Source: Cellulosilyticum lentocellum DSM 5427
GTDB taxonomy: Bacteria > Bacillota > Clostridia > Lachnospirales > Cellulosilyticaceae
Length of the DNA stretch: 64,000 nt
Direction: 5' to 3'
Assembly: GCF_000178835.2 (NCBI RefSeq)
Contig: NC_015275.1
Span: 2,129,001 to 2,193,000 of the forward strand
Of the stretch, positions 26,358 through 34,453 are shown in pieces. The translations under genes and the position numbers were made by a program. The notes under the pieces are model-generated. The model did no database searches, was not told the origin of the DNA, and saw only the letters and a program-made list of their open reading frames with translations. Positions within the stretch are counted from its first letter, which is position 1. Every line of letters begins with the position of its first letter.

Positions 26358-26861
26358 ATGAACGAAAGAATGAGTAAGTACATCAAGGAAAGTATGCTTT
26401 TTGTTGTTATTGGAATATTAATAGCTTTGATAGTATATCTTGGAATGAATGATAAAATACCACTTCCATGGACTAATTATAAGAGAAGTCAAGAAAATAT
26501 TAATAAGACAAAAGAGGAACTGGAAAAAGTATTTGAGGATAATGAGACTTTATTTAGGGAAGTAGCAATTAAATTTGAGAACTTACCTGCCTATTCATGG
26601 TGCAGTGAGGGAGATATACCGAAAGAAATATTAGATGATGATATACTAAGAACTCAAGTCTATGAAATACTCCGTGAATTAGAATTTGAAGTTATATCAA
26701 CTGCTTCAAATGAGGATGGCAAAATAAGAGTTGTATTTAAAAAAGAGTCAGGTTATAAATATGAAGTAGGAATCTGTTATAATAGGCATATAGAGGTTTC
26801 TCAAATACTACAGTATAAATTAACCGATAATTGGTATTTTTATTTTCGACTAGAATCCTAA
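26358..26861 (+). CDS. Membrane-anchored protein of unknown function
   Basis: About 167 residues: one N-terminal membrane helix (SMLFVVIGILIALIVYLGM), a short helical segment (INKTKEELEKVFEDNETLF) and a small alpha/beta domain outside or inside the membrane. AAAGGAGGT lies 12 bases before the ATG; an in-frame ATG at 26370 is possible. I do not recognise the family. It follows the metalloprotease fragment by 65 bases and may have been co-transcribed with it. Confidence 0.6.
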   Translation: MNERMSKYIKESMLFVVIGILIALIVYLGMNDKIPLPWTNYKRSQENINKTKEELEKVFEDNETLFREVAIKFENLPAYSWCSEGDIPKEILDDDILRTQVYEILRELEFEVISTASNEDGKIRVVFKKESGYKYEVGICYNRHIEVSQILQYKLTDNWYFYFRLES

Positions 26862-26877
26862 TAAATACTAAAAATTG

Positions 26878-27045
26878 AAGACTTTTGGGTCAGTATGAAG
26901 TTTTATTAGAAATCTTAAGATATAGAGTCCCTCTTTTCAAAAGTTATAAAGTCATACTTTTTGACTTCAAATTCTTGCTGTCTGCTAAGGTATGTCACAT
27001 AATCATTTAATGAGTATAATAAACAATCACTAAGTTTAAACAGAA
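26878..27045 (+). repeat. Decayed left end of the 28938-30495 insertion element
   Basis: This stretch aligns (roughly three quarters identical by eye) with 28938-29090, including the hairpin-like start, the shared tract TACTTTTTGACTT and the run up to the transposase start. No transposase follows. Bases 27046-27170 then hold a short open frame end (NEFLPVECGYLNAPPGVHLL) that looks like debris of another gene. Confidence 0.65.
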
Positions 27046-27170
27046 TTGATAATATAAGCATAGAGCAAACTATTTTTGATAATTTGAATGAGTTTCTTCC
27101 TGTTGAATGTGGGTATCTCAATGCACCCCCGGGGGTACATCTTCTTATTAATGCCAAATAGTTTTCTTAC

Positions 27171-27215
27171 TTTGTCCAAAGGCACGTTGAGACTGTAGTT
27201 AAGCTATCTAAATAA
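27171..27215 (+). pseudogene. Fossil C-terminus of an RlmD-type methyltransferase
   Basis: The frame reads FVQRHVETVVKLSK and stops, matching the end of rlmD (HVETVVKLSR) at the protein level with several synonymous differences. Everything upstream of it is unrelated. It is part of repeat copy B. Confidence 0.6.
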
Positions 27216-27347
27216 AACCTAGTAATACCAAGGCTTAGAACGATTTTTCGTTCTAAGCCTTGATGTGTTTTTAGGGGTTATTGGGGGTAAATTATATGTT
27301 CACAAAAGATAGGGGGTAAACTATTTGGCAATATACTAGATTTATGC
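27183..27347 (+). repeat. Direct repeat copy B: second rlmD-type 3' end, terminator and flank
   Basis: The partner of 21184-21351. The hairpin (GGCTTAGAACGA / CGTTCTAAGCC) and the downstream tract are retained. The remainder of the gap up to 27530 has no gene that I can support. Confidence 0.85.
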
Positions 27348-27530
27348 CAAAAGGTATAGGATATTGCTAAAAGGTTTAAAACAAAATATATAAGAAAATG
27401 AATGATGAGAAAAGTGATTTTGTATAATGCAATAAGTTTAGATGGCTATAATGTAGTAACTACAGATTGAACTAAGTTATAGGGAAGCTATAAAAGAGTT
27501 TTGATGAGTATTGAACTAAAGAGAAGTTGT

Positions 27531-27583
27531 TTGAAAATTATTTGTATATACTATAAAATTAGGTTAGAAATGAAAGTGTGTAT
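27531..27583 (+). repeat. Promoter-like dispersed repeat, copy 1
   Basis: TTGAAAATTA, then CTATAAAATTAGGTTAGAAA and TGAAAGTG. It matches the core TAAAATCAGGTTAGAAGTGA seen at six other places. It lies about 40 bases before the DUF2262 gene and contains a -35/-10-like pair. Confidence 0.65.
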
Positions 27584-27621
27584 AAATATAGACTAGTTAG
27601 GATATAGGGGAGGCAAGGAAG

Positions 27622-28479
27622 ATGGATAATCAAACTGCGGTTGAAAAATTTCAAGAGGAATATGAAAAGGAGATTTTAGAACTATTAGTTTTAATAAAAA
27701 GTGATGTAGGAGGTGCCAGTGTTAAAGGGGATATGCTCATGCCTTCTGCAGAGTTTATGGCTTCTATGGATATTGCGACTGGGGAGCTAAGTAAGGAAAA
27801 GGGAAGACTTGAGTGGATGATTCCAAAAGCAAAAGATAGAGTAGGATGGGGTTTTGAGCTGAAGAAGTTAACTATCTACCATGTGAAGGTCAGAAAATGT
27901 AAACAGTCAGTACTTGAGCCTTATATGCTTAAAGAAATGAATAATCGCTTTTTATTATTAGAGGTTTTAGATAGTCAGGTGATTCATCCAGTATTAGATC
28001 AGATGAGAAAAGAAAAGTTAAAGACAATTTACATAGAAGATGAAGTACTGGGTAAATTTAGCTTAAATAGAGATTATTCATGGTTTGAGGGTGAGATAAA
28101 CTGGCTTGGGGAAAAGTGCTCTGTCAGTTTGGGGACAGATGAAGAAGATGGCGACAGCGCAGAAAAAGCATGGACGGCATTTAAGCAGCTTTATACTAAC
28201 TTAAAAGAATGGGATCAGAAGGTGCGTTATTTTGCAGCTAAAGAACTCACCATTTTGGCAAATGACTGGATAATGGATTCTGTAGAGGAGGGAGAGGAAG
28301 AACCAGAAGATATAACGAAGGATGAATTTATGAGACGTATGCGAATCAGCGAATTAGCTGTCGAATCAGATGGTGGTCTGACACTGTATTACAATGATGA
28401 TAATATGTTTTGGGGGCATGTCATTCTGATAGAAGCCAATATTTCTGGAAAAATCACCAGTGCTCATATTGCTGGTTAA
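27622..28479 (+). CDS. DUF2262 domain-containing protein
   Basis: 285 residues, soluble. The C-terminal ~135 residues carry the DUF2262 pattern (FMRRMRISELAVESDGGLTL, YYNDDNMFWGHVILIEA). The N-terminal ~145 residues form a second conserved region often found with it (GELSKEKGRLEWMIPKAKDR). The function is unknown; such proteins often occur singly in accessory regions of Firmicutes, and some neighbours are immunity-like genes. ATG 27622 has a good GGAGGCAAGGAAG leader. The gene is flanked by mobile-element debris on both sides and headed by a dispersed promoter repeat. Confidence 0.75.
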   Translation: MDNQTAVEKFQEEYEKEILELLVLIKSDVGGASVKGDMLMPSAEFMASMDIATGELSKEKGRLEWMIPKAKDRVGWGFELKKLTIYHVKVRKCKQSVLEPYMLKEMNNRFLLLEVLDSQVIHPVLDQMRKEKLKTIYIEDEVLGKFSLNRDYSWFEGEINWLGEKCSVSLGTDEEDGDSAEKAWTAFKQLYTNLKEWDQKVRYFAAKELTILANDWIMDSVEEGEEEPEDITKDEFMRRMRISELAVESDGGLTLYYNDDNMFWGHVILIEANISGKITSAHIAG

Positions 28480-28520
28480 ATCCACCAGGAGGATGGGTAT
28501 CATATAAAGTAAATAATCAA

Positions 28521-28556
28521 ACTGGAAAAATAGAATCAAGTTAGAAGCAAAATACT
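28521..28556 (+). repeat. Promoter-like dispersed repeat, weak copy
   Basis: TAGAATCAAGTTAGAAGCAA (28531-28550) resembles the repeat core at 27531, 30431 and elsewhere. It lies just upstream of the small gene at 28581. Confidence 0.4.
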
Positions 28557-28580
28557 TGGAAATTATGGAGGAAAACAACA

Positions 28581-28826
28581 ATGAAATACAAGTTTTCACT
28601 TACTAGAAATGTTTATATGTATAATCATCTTTTGATATGTACAGATGAGCACAATAGATATGAGGCAATCTGTGAGTCTGCACCAACAAAGGAAGAAACT
28701 ATTATATTTTGGCCAGATGATTTTGGGGTACCGTCAGAAGACCTAGAAAACTTTATTATTGAATTGCAAGAGTGGGCAATATCTCAAGGATTTCATTATA
28801 GTATTCAATCAGGTAAAGGACGCTGA
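28581..28826 (+). CDS. Small protein of unknown function
   Basis: 81 residues, soluble, with several aromatic residues (IIFWPDDFGVPSEDLENF, LQEWAISQGFHYSI) and no signal or membrane segment. GGAGG lies eight bases before the ATG. It follows the DUF2262 gene by about 100 bases. The size and acidic central region would fit an immunity-type or accessory protein, but there is no recognisable family. Confidence 0.5.
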   Translation: MKYKFSLTRNVYMYNHLLICTDEHNRYEAICESAPTKEETIIFWPDDFGVPSEDLENFIIELQEWAISQGFHYSIQSGKGR

Positions 28827-28880
28827 TATAAATATAAGTCATGCATCAGATTTTTTAAAGACCAACAGGGGGGGCAAGAG

Positions 28881-29063
28881 ATGTTATTAGATAACATAGA
28901 TGAATATGAGATTATTTGGAAAAGAGTATATAATGAAGAGGGCTTTCGGGTTAGTTTGAAGTTTTATTATAAATTTCAACACCTGAAGGCCCTTTTTGTA
29001 AAAGTTGTAAATTCGTACTTTTTGACTTTAAATTCTTGCCTTTTTGCAAGGTGTATCTTATAA
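28881..29063 (+). pseudogene. Gene start truncated by insertion-element sequence
   Basis: GGGGGGC before an ATG is followed by about 20 plausible residues (LLDNIDEYEIIWKRVYNEEG). The frame then runs into the hairpin sequence that begins the 28938 element, and the rest of the frame is that noncoding sequence. It is most likely the 5' stub of a gene cut by the insertion. Confidence 0.35.
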
Positions 29064-29083
29064 TCATTTCTTGTGTATAAAAG

Positions 29084-30330
29084 ATGACAGCTGAGGTGAA
29101 GATGACGAAGAATTACTTGAAGAAATTTATTAAATATGTAAAGAAAGTTTATCGTATAGAGGAGGGACTAAAAGCACTTACTGATAGAAGAAAGAATCCC
29201 CTATATACTACTGGAGAGGTTATTCTACCAGTACTTTTTGGTTTTTTGTTAAGAATACAAAGTTTTAATGAACTTAAATATAAAGTTAAAAGCAATGATT
29301 TTATAAATATTATCTCTAGAAAAATGAAATTGCCACAAATAGATACTATTAGAGATACCCTTAAAGTTATTGATAATCAGGGAATATATAAAATGCATAG
29401 AAAAATAATCCAGAGGGCAAAGCGTAATAAAGTATTTGACGAAGGTACATAGATGGCTATAGAGTTGCAGCTATTGATGGTACTAAATTATTTGGTAGTT
29501 ATAAGAAAAGTTGTGATGAATGTTATACCACCATTGTAAGGAATAAGAAAACTCAATATTTCCATAGTGCTGCCTTTATGTCATTAATAGGAAAAGAACC
29601 TAGACTTATCATAGACTTTGAGCTCTATAAAGGTTCAAAGGATAGTAGTAAAAAAGATGAAGGAGAACTAACAGTTGCTAAAAGGCTATTAAGTAAAGTG
29701 GCTAAAGAACATAAAAACACTTTAGATGTAGTGGTTTATGATGCTTTAGCCTGTAATAGCAGTTGGATCAATCACTGCGCGACCAACAAAGTAATACCTG
29801 TTATTCATGTGAAAGATAATAATATTACCAGTATCAAGGAAGCTAAGACTAAAATTAACAAAAGTAATATAAAAGAGATTTGGCAAGATGAGAAAAGAGA
29901 TTGTGAAGTAACAACATATGAAGAATCGTTTTACATGGATGAAGTAACTGAGCCACTTAGGTTTGTAAAGTTTAGAAAGAAAACAAAGACAAACAAATAT
30001 TCACAAGTTTTACTGGTTACGAGTGATTTTAATATTCCTCTTCAAACATTATACAAGATGATGCACATGAGGTGGGATATAGAAAATAGCTTATTTAATA
30101 AACTTAAAACTTATAGTGCTCTAGAGCATTGTTTTATACATCACCCAAACGCGATAGAAGCACTTTTGTATTTAATGAGCATAGCTACTAACCTTACACA
30201 ACTATTTATTTTCAGAAGACTAAGTGGAAGTGAAGTAAAGCTATTAACACAAAAAGAAATAGTAAGGTTGCTAGAGAAAGATCTATATCGATTGAAATAT
30301 AATAGGAAGTATATTTTTGATACGACATAA
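29084..30330 (+). pseudogene. DDE (IS4-superfamily-like) transposase, broken by one frameshift
   Basis: The first part (29084-29452) ends at TAG. The next frame continues without loss: GYRVAAIDGTKLFGSY (first Asp), VVVYDALACNSSW (second Asp) and MRWDIENSLFNKLKT (catalytic Glu), to the stop at 30330. A single indel near 29448 separates the two frames. There is no A-rich slip site there, so a programmed shift is unlikely. N-terminal text such as RIQSFNELKYKVKS fits transposases that carry a DUF4372-like leader domain. I cannot name the IS family with certainty. Confidence 0.75.
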
Positions 30331-30430
30331 GGCCATGACCTAATTGAATACGGTGGAAGAAAATTGGGGTAAGGGGGAACTATACCTATTTTTAGGGAAA
30401 TCAGCATAAATAGTGTAAAAGATAGTAGGA

Positions 30431-30490
30431 GTTGATTGAAAATTCCTTAACTATACTTTAAAATCAGGTTAGAAGCGAAAGTGCTCGCAT
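30431..30490 (+). repeat. Promoter-like dispersed repeat, copy at the element's right end
   Basis: TTGATTGAAAATTCC, then TAAAATCAGGTTAGAAGCGA and AAGTGCTCG. This copy sits inside the right end of the 28938 element, which suggests that the other copies came from such ends. Confidence 0.65.
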
Positions 30491-30548
30491 AATAAATGTA
30501 AAAACGAGGATACAGTTTTTTTTAAGGGCCAACACGAAAATACTTTTT

Positions 30549-30583
30549 ATAAAAAATCTCCAACCAGAAATCTGATTGGAGAT
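30549..30583 (-). terminator. Terminator of sodA (minus strand)
   Basis: ATCTCCAATCAG / CTGGTTGGAGAT on the minus strand (one wobble pair), followed by six T. It lies 54 bases beyond the sodA stop. Confidence 0.85.
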
Positions 30584-30636
30584 AAAATATTATAATTATT
30601 GTAGTTCAATAAGTGAAAGAATACTTTCGATTCTTT

Positions 30637-31260
30637 TTAACCAATGGCTTTCGTGTAAAGATCATTTGCTTTGTTCCAGTCAACAACAAGGAACCAATTA
30701 TCAATATAATCAGCTCTCTTATTTTGATACTTTAAGTAATAAGCATGTTCCCATACATCCATTGCTAGTATAGGGCTTAGCCCATCTGCTAGAACTGTAT
30801 CTTGATTGGGTGTAGATACAACTGTAAGCTCTTTATTAGCATCTACGGCTAACCAAGCCCAACCAGAACCAAAACGTCCAAGTCCTGCTGCTTTAAAGTT
30901 AGCTTTAAATTCATCCAAAGAGCCAAACTTTTTAACAATTGCATCTTTAAGCTTGCCTGTTGGCTCACTTTTTTCAGCTGTCATACCTGCAAAGTATAAA
31001 TTATGGTTATAGACACCGCCACCATTGTTACGAACTACATTTTTAATGGAATCTGGTAACTCATTTACTTTAGTGACAAGCGCTTCTAAGGACCAAGATT
31101 GATGGTCTTTACTACCTTCTAGTACTTTGTTTAAATTATCTACATAAGTTTGAACATGGCGACCATGATGAATTTGAACAGTAAGTGCATCCATATAAGG
31201 TTCTAATGCGTCATATTCATATGGTAATGCTTCTAATTGAAATGGATAAGTTTTATTCAT
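30637..31260 (-). CDS. sodA: Superoxide dismutase, Fe/Mn type
   Basis: 207 residues. The four metal ligands are in HHGRHVQTYV (first His), NHNLYFAGM (second His) and DVWEHAYYL (Asp and His). The central signature GRFGSGWAWL is present. It converts superoxide to hydrogen peroxide and oxygen in the cytoplasm. Fe versus Mn preference cannot be read reliably. TAGGAGGA lies eight bases before the ATG. It has its own promoter, with a perfect palindrome just upstream of the -35 box, and its own terminator. It stands between two copies of insertion-element debris. Confidence 0.95.
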   Translation of the reverse strand: MNKTYPFQLEALPYEYDALEPYMDALTVQIHHGRHVQTYVDNLNKVLEGSKDHQSWSLEALVTKVNELPDSIKNVVRNNGGGVYNHNLYFAGMTAEKSEPTGKLKDAIVKKFGSLDEFKANFKAAGLGRFGSGWAWLAVDANKELTVVSTPNQDTVLADGLSPILAMDVWEHAYYLKYQNKRADYIDNWFLVVDWNKANDLYTKAIG

Positions 31261-31382
31261 AATTAAATCCTCCTAACGATTTTAGTTATATATTTTATTT
31301 TGATTCATGATAATAGAGAGTTTGCTAAGCGTACTTTCTATCAATATGTTTGTTTATTATTTAGTTATCTCTAACTAGTCTT

Positions 31383-31411
31383 ATTATAACATTTATAAAT
31401 ACAAATAACAA
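31383..31411 (-). promoter_or_regulatory. Promoter of sodA (minus strand)
   Basis: On the minus strand, TTGTTA (31411-31406) is followed after exactly 17 bases by a perfect TATAAT (31388-31383). This gives a leader of roughly 115 bases before the ATG. Confidence 0.75.
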
Positions 31412-31418
31412 CAATTTT

Positions 31419-31434
31419 AATAATAATTATTATT
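31419..31434. promoter_or_regulatory. Perfect AT palindrome upstream of the sodA promoter
   Basis: AATAATAATTATTATT is a perfect 16-base palindrome ending eight bases from the sodA -35 box. Its shape resembles Fur/PerR-type boxes (ATAATNATTAT-like). Simple AT richness could also produce it. Confidence 0.4.
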
Positions 31435-31712
31435 TGAAAAATATTATCAAATATTTAAAAGAAAGTTTAACGTATAGGAGAAAGGTAAAAAGCAACGATT
31501 TTATAAGTATTATCATTGAAATATAATAAGAAGTACATTTTTAATACGATATAGTACTTGGATTTAGCTGAATATAGAAGGAGAATCTTGGGGTAAGGGG
31601 AAACTGTACCTATTTTTAGAAAAGCTACACAAATAGTGTAAAAGGACCAATAGTTGATTGAAAATTCTTGAATTATGATGTAGAATCGGATTAGAAGTGA
31701 AAGTAATCGTCA
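31435..31712 (+). mobile_element. Internally deleted derivative of the 28938-30495 element
   Basis: Three pieces of the element are joined: about 29115-29162 (GAAAGTTTAACGTATAGG-like), about 29281-29313 (AGCAACGATTTTATAAGTAT), and about 30290-30490, running through the transposase stop into the right end. Two internal deletions therefore remove most of the transposase and leave a MITE-like relic. Confidence 0.7.
31654..31709 (+). repeat. Promoter-like dispersed repeat, copy before the HD gene
   Basis: TTGATTGAAAATTCTTGAAT, then TAGAATCGGATTAGAAGTGA and AAGTAATCG. It lies 115-170 bases before the HD-domain gene at 31827. Confidence 0.65.
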
Positions 31713-31826
31713 TATATGCTATATATTAAAATCTCATTTTAGGTGTTTAAGAGGAACTAATGTAAAAGAGTGATTCAATATATTTAACTTTTTAAAGAAT
31801 CTATTTAAGGGAGGAGGGGTATAAAA

Positions 31827-32261
31827 ATGAATTTAGAAAAAGCAATACTCATAGCAGCGACTGCTCATCAAGGGCAAGTAGATAAAGCTGGGGCACCATA
31901 CATATTGCACCCTCTTAGAGTAATGTTTTCTTGTAAAACACAAGAAGAGCAAATATGTGGTGTCCTTCATGATGTTATTGAAGATACTTATATGACACTT
32001 GATGATTTAAGAAAAGAGGTTTTTTCGGAAACTATTATAAATGCTATAGATGCTCTTACTAAACGATCTGGTGAAACCTATGAAGAGTTTATTAATCGTA
32101 TCCTTCTAAGTCCTATAGCTTGCCAAGTAAAGCTTGCTGATTTAAGAGATAATATGGATTTAACAAGATTATCACAGGCTAACAAAGCAGACTATGCAAG
32201 AGTTAAGAAGTATCAGTCAGCCATGGATAAGATAAAGGGTTTTCTAGAAGTTCATTCATGA
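31827..32261 (+). CDS. Small HD-domain protein, (p)ppGpp hydrolase-like
   Basis: 144 residues that match only the HD hydrolase part of RelA/SpoT proteins: AHQGQVDKAGAPYILHPLRV, the HD pair in GVLHDVIEDTYMT, and LADLRDNMDLTRL. No synthetase, TGS or ACT domain is present. By family, such short proteins are small alarmone hydrolases or related nucleotide phosphohydrolases; the substrate here is not shown. GGGAGGAGGGG precedes the ATG. The next gene starts 12 bases downstream, so the two form a small operon. Confidence 0.82.
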   Translation: MNLEKAILIAATAHQGQVDKAGAPYILHPLRVMFSCKTQEEQICGVLHDVIEDTYMTLDDLRKEVFSETIINAIDALTKRSGETYEEFINRILLSPIACQVKLADLRDNMDLTRLSQANKADYARVKKYQSAMDKIKGFLEVHS

Positions 32262-32273
32262 TAGGGGATAGTT

Positions 32274-32669
32274 ATGAAAAAGCAAAGAATCAAATACTTA
32301 ATTGCATTCACAATACTATTGTGTATTGAAATTTTAATCGCAATCTGTGTACACGATACATTTATCAGACCATATGTTGGAGATCTATTGGTTGTTGTTG
32401 TGCTGTACTGCATAGTAAGAGTAATTATTCCAGACAAGTATAGACTAATACCTTTTTGGATATTTGTTTTTGCAGCATTTATTGAGTGCTTGCAATACAT
32501 GAAATGGGTTGAGAGATTTGGTATAGAAAATAATGCATTTTTACGCATACTTATGGGAGCCACATTTGACTGGAAAGATATTGTGTGTTATGGGATTGGT
32601 TGCATTTTATTAGGTATATATGAGTGGTTGATTCAAAAAGGAATAGTAAGACTACGGGTGAAGGATTAG
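32274..32669 (+). CDS. DUF2809 membrane protein
   Basis: 131 residues with four hydrophobic segments. The conserved pattern of this family is visible: RPYVGDLLVVVVLYC near the second helix and GATFDWKDIVCYGIGC near the last. The function of the family is unknown. It starts 12 bases after the HD gene and ends 87 bases before the P450 gene. Confidence 0.75.
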   Translation: MKKQRIKYLIAFTILLCIEILIAICVHDTFIRPYVGDLLVVVVLYCIVRVIIPDKYRLIPFWIFVFAAFIECLQYMKWVERFGIENNAFLRILMGATFDWKDIVCYGIGCILLGIYEWLIQKGIVRLRVKD

Positions 32670-32756
32670 AGATGTGATGAATAATTTATACATAGAGTGG
32701 AAATATAAAACTCATTAGCATAGTTCTTGATAGGAATAGAAAGGAATCAAAAGTAT

Positions 32757-34016
32757 ATGTCAATGAATAAACAAGTTCCACATGATAAATGTATAGATAA
32801 TACACTAGCACTTTTACAAGAAGGTTATCTATTCATCCAAAATAGAGTTAATCGTTATCAGTGTCATTTATTTGAAACACGCCTACTTGGGAAAAAGGTC
32901 ATATGCATGAGTGGTAAAGAAGCATCAAAGCTGTTTTATAATACAGACCTTTTTAAGCGTAAAGGTGCATTACCCAAGAGAGTACAAAAAACACTGTTTG
33001 GAGTCAATGCCATTCAAACAATGGATGACGAGGGGCATATCCATAGAAAAATGTTTTTTATGTCACTTCTAGATCAAGAATATCAAAAACAGTTGACAGA
33101 AATAACCAAGAAAAGGTGGCAAGCTGCTATTAACAACTGGGAAAGTACCCAGCAGATTGTACTCTTTGATGAGGTAAACAATATTTTATCCCAATCAGTA
33201 TGTGAGTGGGCTGGTGTACCATTACAAGCGTCTGAAGTAAAAAATCGAGCAAAGGATTTTAGCACAATGGTCAATACTTTAGCGTCAATAGGACCAATGT
33301 ACTGGAAAGGAAAAAGAGCAAGGACTAGAATCGAAAAGTGGATAAGAGGTATGATAGCAGATACTAGATCTGGTAAATTGAATGTTGAAAAAAGTTCAGT
33401 ACTATATAAGCTATCTTTTTACGAAGAGTTAGATGATAAACTACTGAATACTCAAATGGCCGCAATAGAACTTATTAATATACTACGTCCAATTGTTGCT
33501 ATTTCAAGATATATTACTTTCACAGCTTTAGCATTATACGAAAACGAGGAGTGTATAGAAAAATTACGATTAGGTAATGAGAATACCCGTGAAATGTTTA
33601 TACAGGAAGTGAGACGTTACTATCCATTTGCCCCTTTTCTAGCTGCCATAGTAAGGAAAAATTTTATATGGCATGGGTGTAAGTTTAAACAGGGGAGGTT
33701 AGTTCTCGTTGATATTTATGGCACAAACCATGATCCACGTATTTGGGTAAATCCGTATGAATTTAGACCAGAACGTTTTAAAGAGAAAAAGAATGGCTTA
33801 TTTGATTTTATACCTCAAGGTGGAGGAGATCCCTCAAAAGGACATAGATGTCCAGGAGAAGGTGTTACTATAGAGCTGATGAAAGTCGGCTTAGATTTTC
33901 TGATAAATCAAATCGAATTTAAAATTCCAGCTCAAGATTTAAGCTATAGTCTTACTAAGATTCCAGCATTACCTGCAAGCGGATTTATCATGAGCAATAT
34001 TAGAGTAAAACTTTAG
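32757..34016 (+). CDS. Cytochrome P450 of the CYP152 (fatty-acid peroxygenase) type
   Basis: About 419 residues with no membrane anchor. The heme ligand is Cys365 in GHRCPGEG, preceded by PQGGGDPSKG, and the helix-I region has the RYYPFAP segment. In CYP152 the Arg of this stretch binds the substrate carboxylate and replaces the usual acid-alcohol pair. The PERF-like motif is FRPERF. CYP152 enzymes use hydrogen peroxide directly to hydroxylate fatty acids and need no reductase partner, and none is encoded here. The start at ATG 32757 is preceded by AAAGGA. A P450 is unusual in an apparent anaerobe. Confidence 0.88.
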   Translation: MSMNKQVPHDKCIDNTLALLQEGYLFIQNRVNRYQCHLFETRLLGKKVICMSGKEASKLFYNTDLFKRKGALPKRVQKTLFGVNAIQTMDDEGHIHRKMFFMSLLDQEYQKQLTEITKKRWQAAINNWESTQQIVLFDEVNNILSQSVCEWAGVPLQASEVKNRAKDFSTMVNTLASIGPMYWKGKRARTRIEKWIRGMIADTRSGKLNVEKSSVLYKLSFYEELDDKLLNTQMAAIELINILRPIVAISRYITFTALALYENEECIEKLRLGNENTREMFIQEVRRYYPFAPFLAAIVRKNFIWHGCKFKQGRLVLVDIYGTNHDPRIWVNPYEFRPERFKEKKNGLFDFIPQGGGDPSKGHRCPGEGVTIELMKVGLDFLINQIEFKIPAQDLSYSLTKIPALPASGFIMSNIRVKL

Positions 34017-34157
34017 GATACAAGTAATAAATGGTTATAAACATACTCAGACAAACCAAGTATATATTTGATGCTTTTTAGTTATATCTATTCAATCAAT
34101 GTGAGAGATGATATTATATAGTTAAGGAACGTAAAATTTATAGGAGGAGTGATAGGT

Positions 34158-34394
34158 ATGAAAAAGCTATTAAATTATGGTAATGAGTTTGTAAAACAAT
34201 CTGATTGGAGAGACTTAGCGCTTATTAAACTTTGCCTATGCGCTATAGGGATGATGTGGGGAATGGCACTTCCTAAAAAAGCACATAAGCCAGCAGTATT
34301 TATTATTGTATCAGTATTTGTATGTACCTATATTCCACTAATGTTAAAATTATTTAGGATTATAAATAAAGACATTAATAAAAAGAAGTCATAG
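34158..34394 (+). CDS. Small membrane protein of a clostridial family (often labelled phosphate permease-like)
   Basis: 78 residues with two membrane helices (LALIKLCLCAIGMMWGMAL and AVFIIVSVFVCTYIPLMLKL). The N-terminus LLNYGNEFVKQSDWRDLALI is typical of a short conserved family whose database label 'permease of phosphate ABC transporter' rests on little. AGGAGG lies about nine bases before ATG 34158. The true role is unknown. Confidence 0.7.
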   Translation: MKKLLNYGNEFVKQSDWRDLALIKLCLCAIGMMWGMALPKKAHKPAVFIIVSVFVCTYIPLMLKLFRIINKDINKKKS

Positions 34395-34453
34395 TATTTA
34401 ATATAAAGTGATGCTAGAATAAATGATTTATTGTAAAAATATTGGAGGGTTTT

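Larger units (their letters stand above)
28938..30495 (+). mobile_element. DDE insertion element with frameshifted transposase
   Basis: The limits are inferred from decayed relatives: the left ~150 bases recur at 26878-27045, and the right ~190 bases recur at 31511-31712. The left end starts with a terminator-like hairpin. The right end contains the promoter-like repeat core. Terminal inverted repeats could not be fixed by eye, so the ends may be off by tens of bases. Confidence 0.6.

Noticed and set aside
29084-29577. Programmed frameshift joining the two transposase halves of the third element
   Set aside because: There is no slippery heptamer near 29448, and a stop follows immediately; a simple indel explains the break better.
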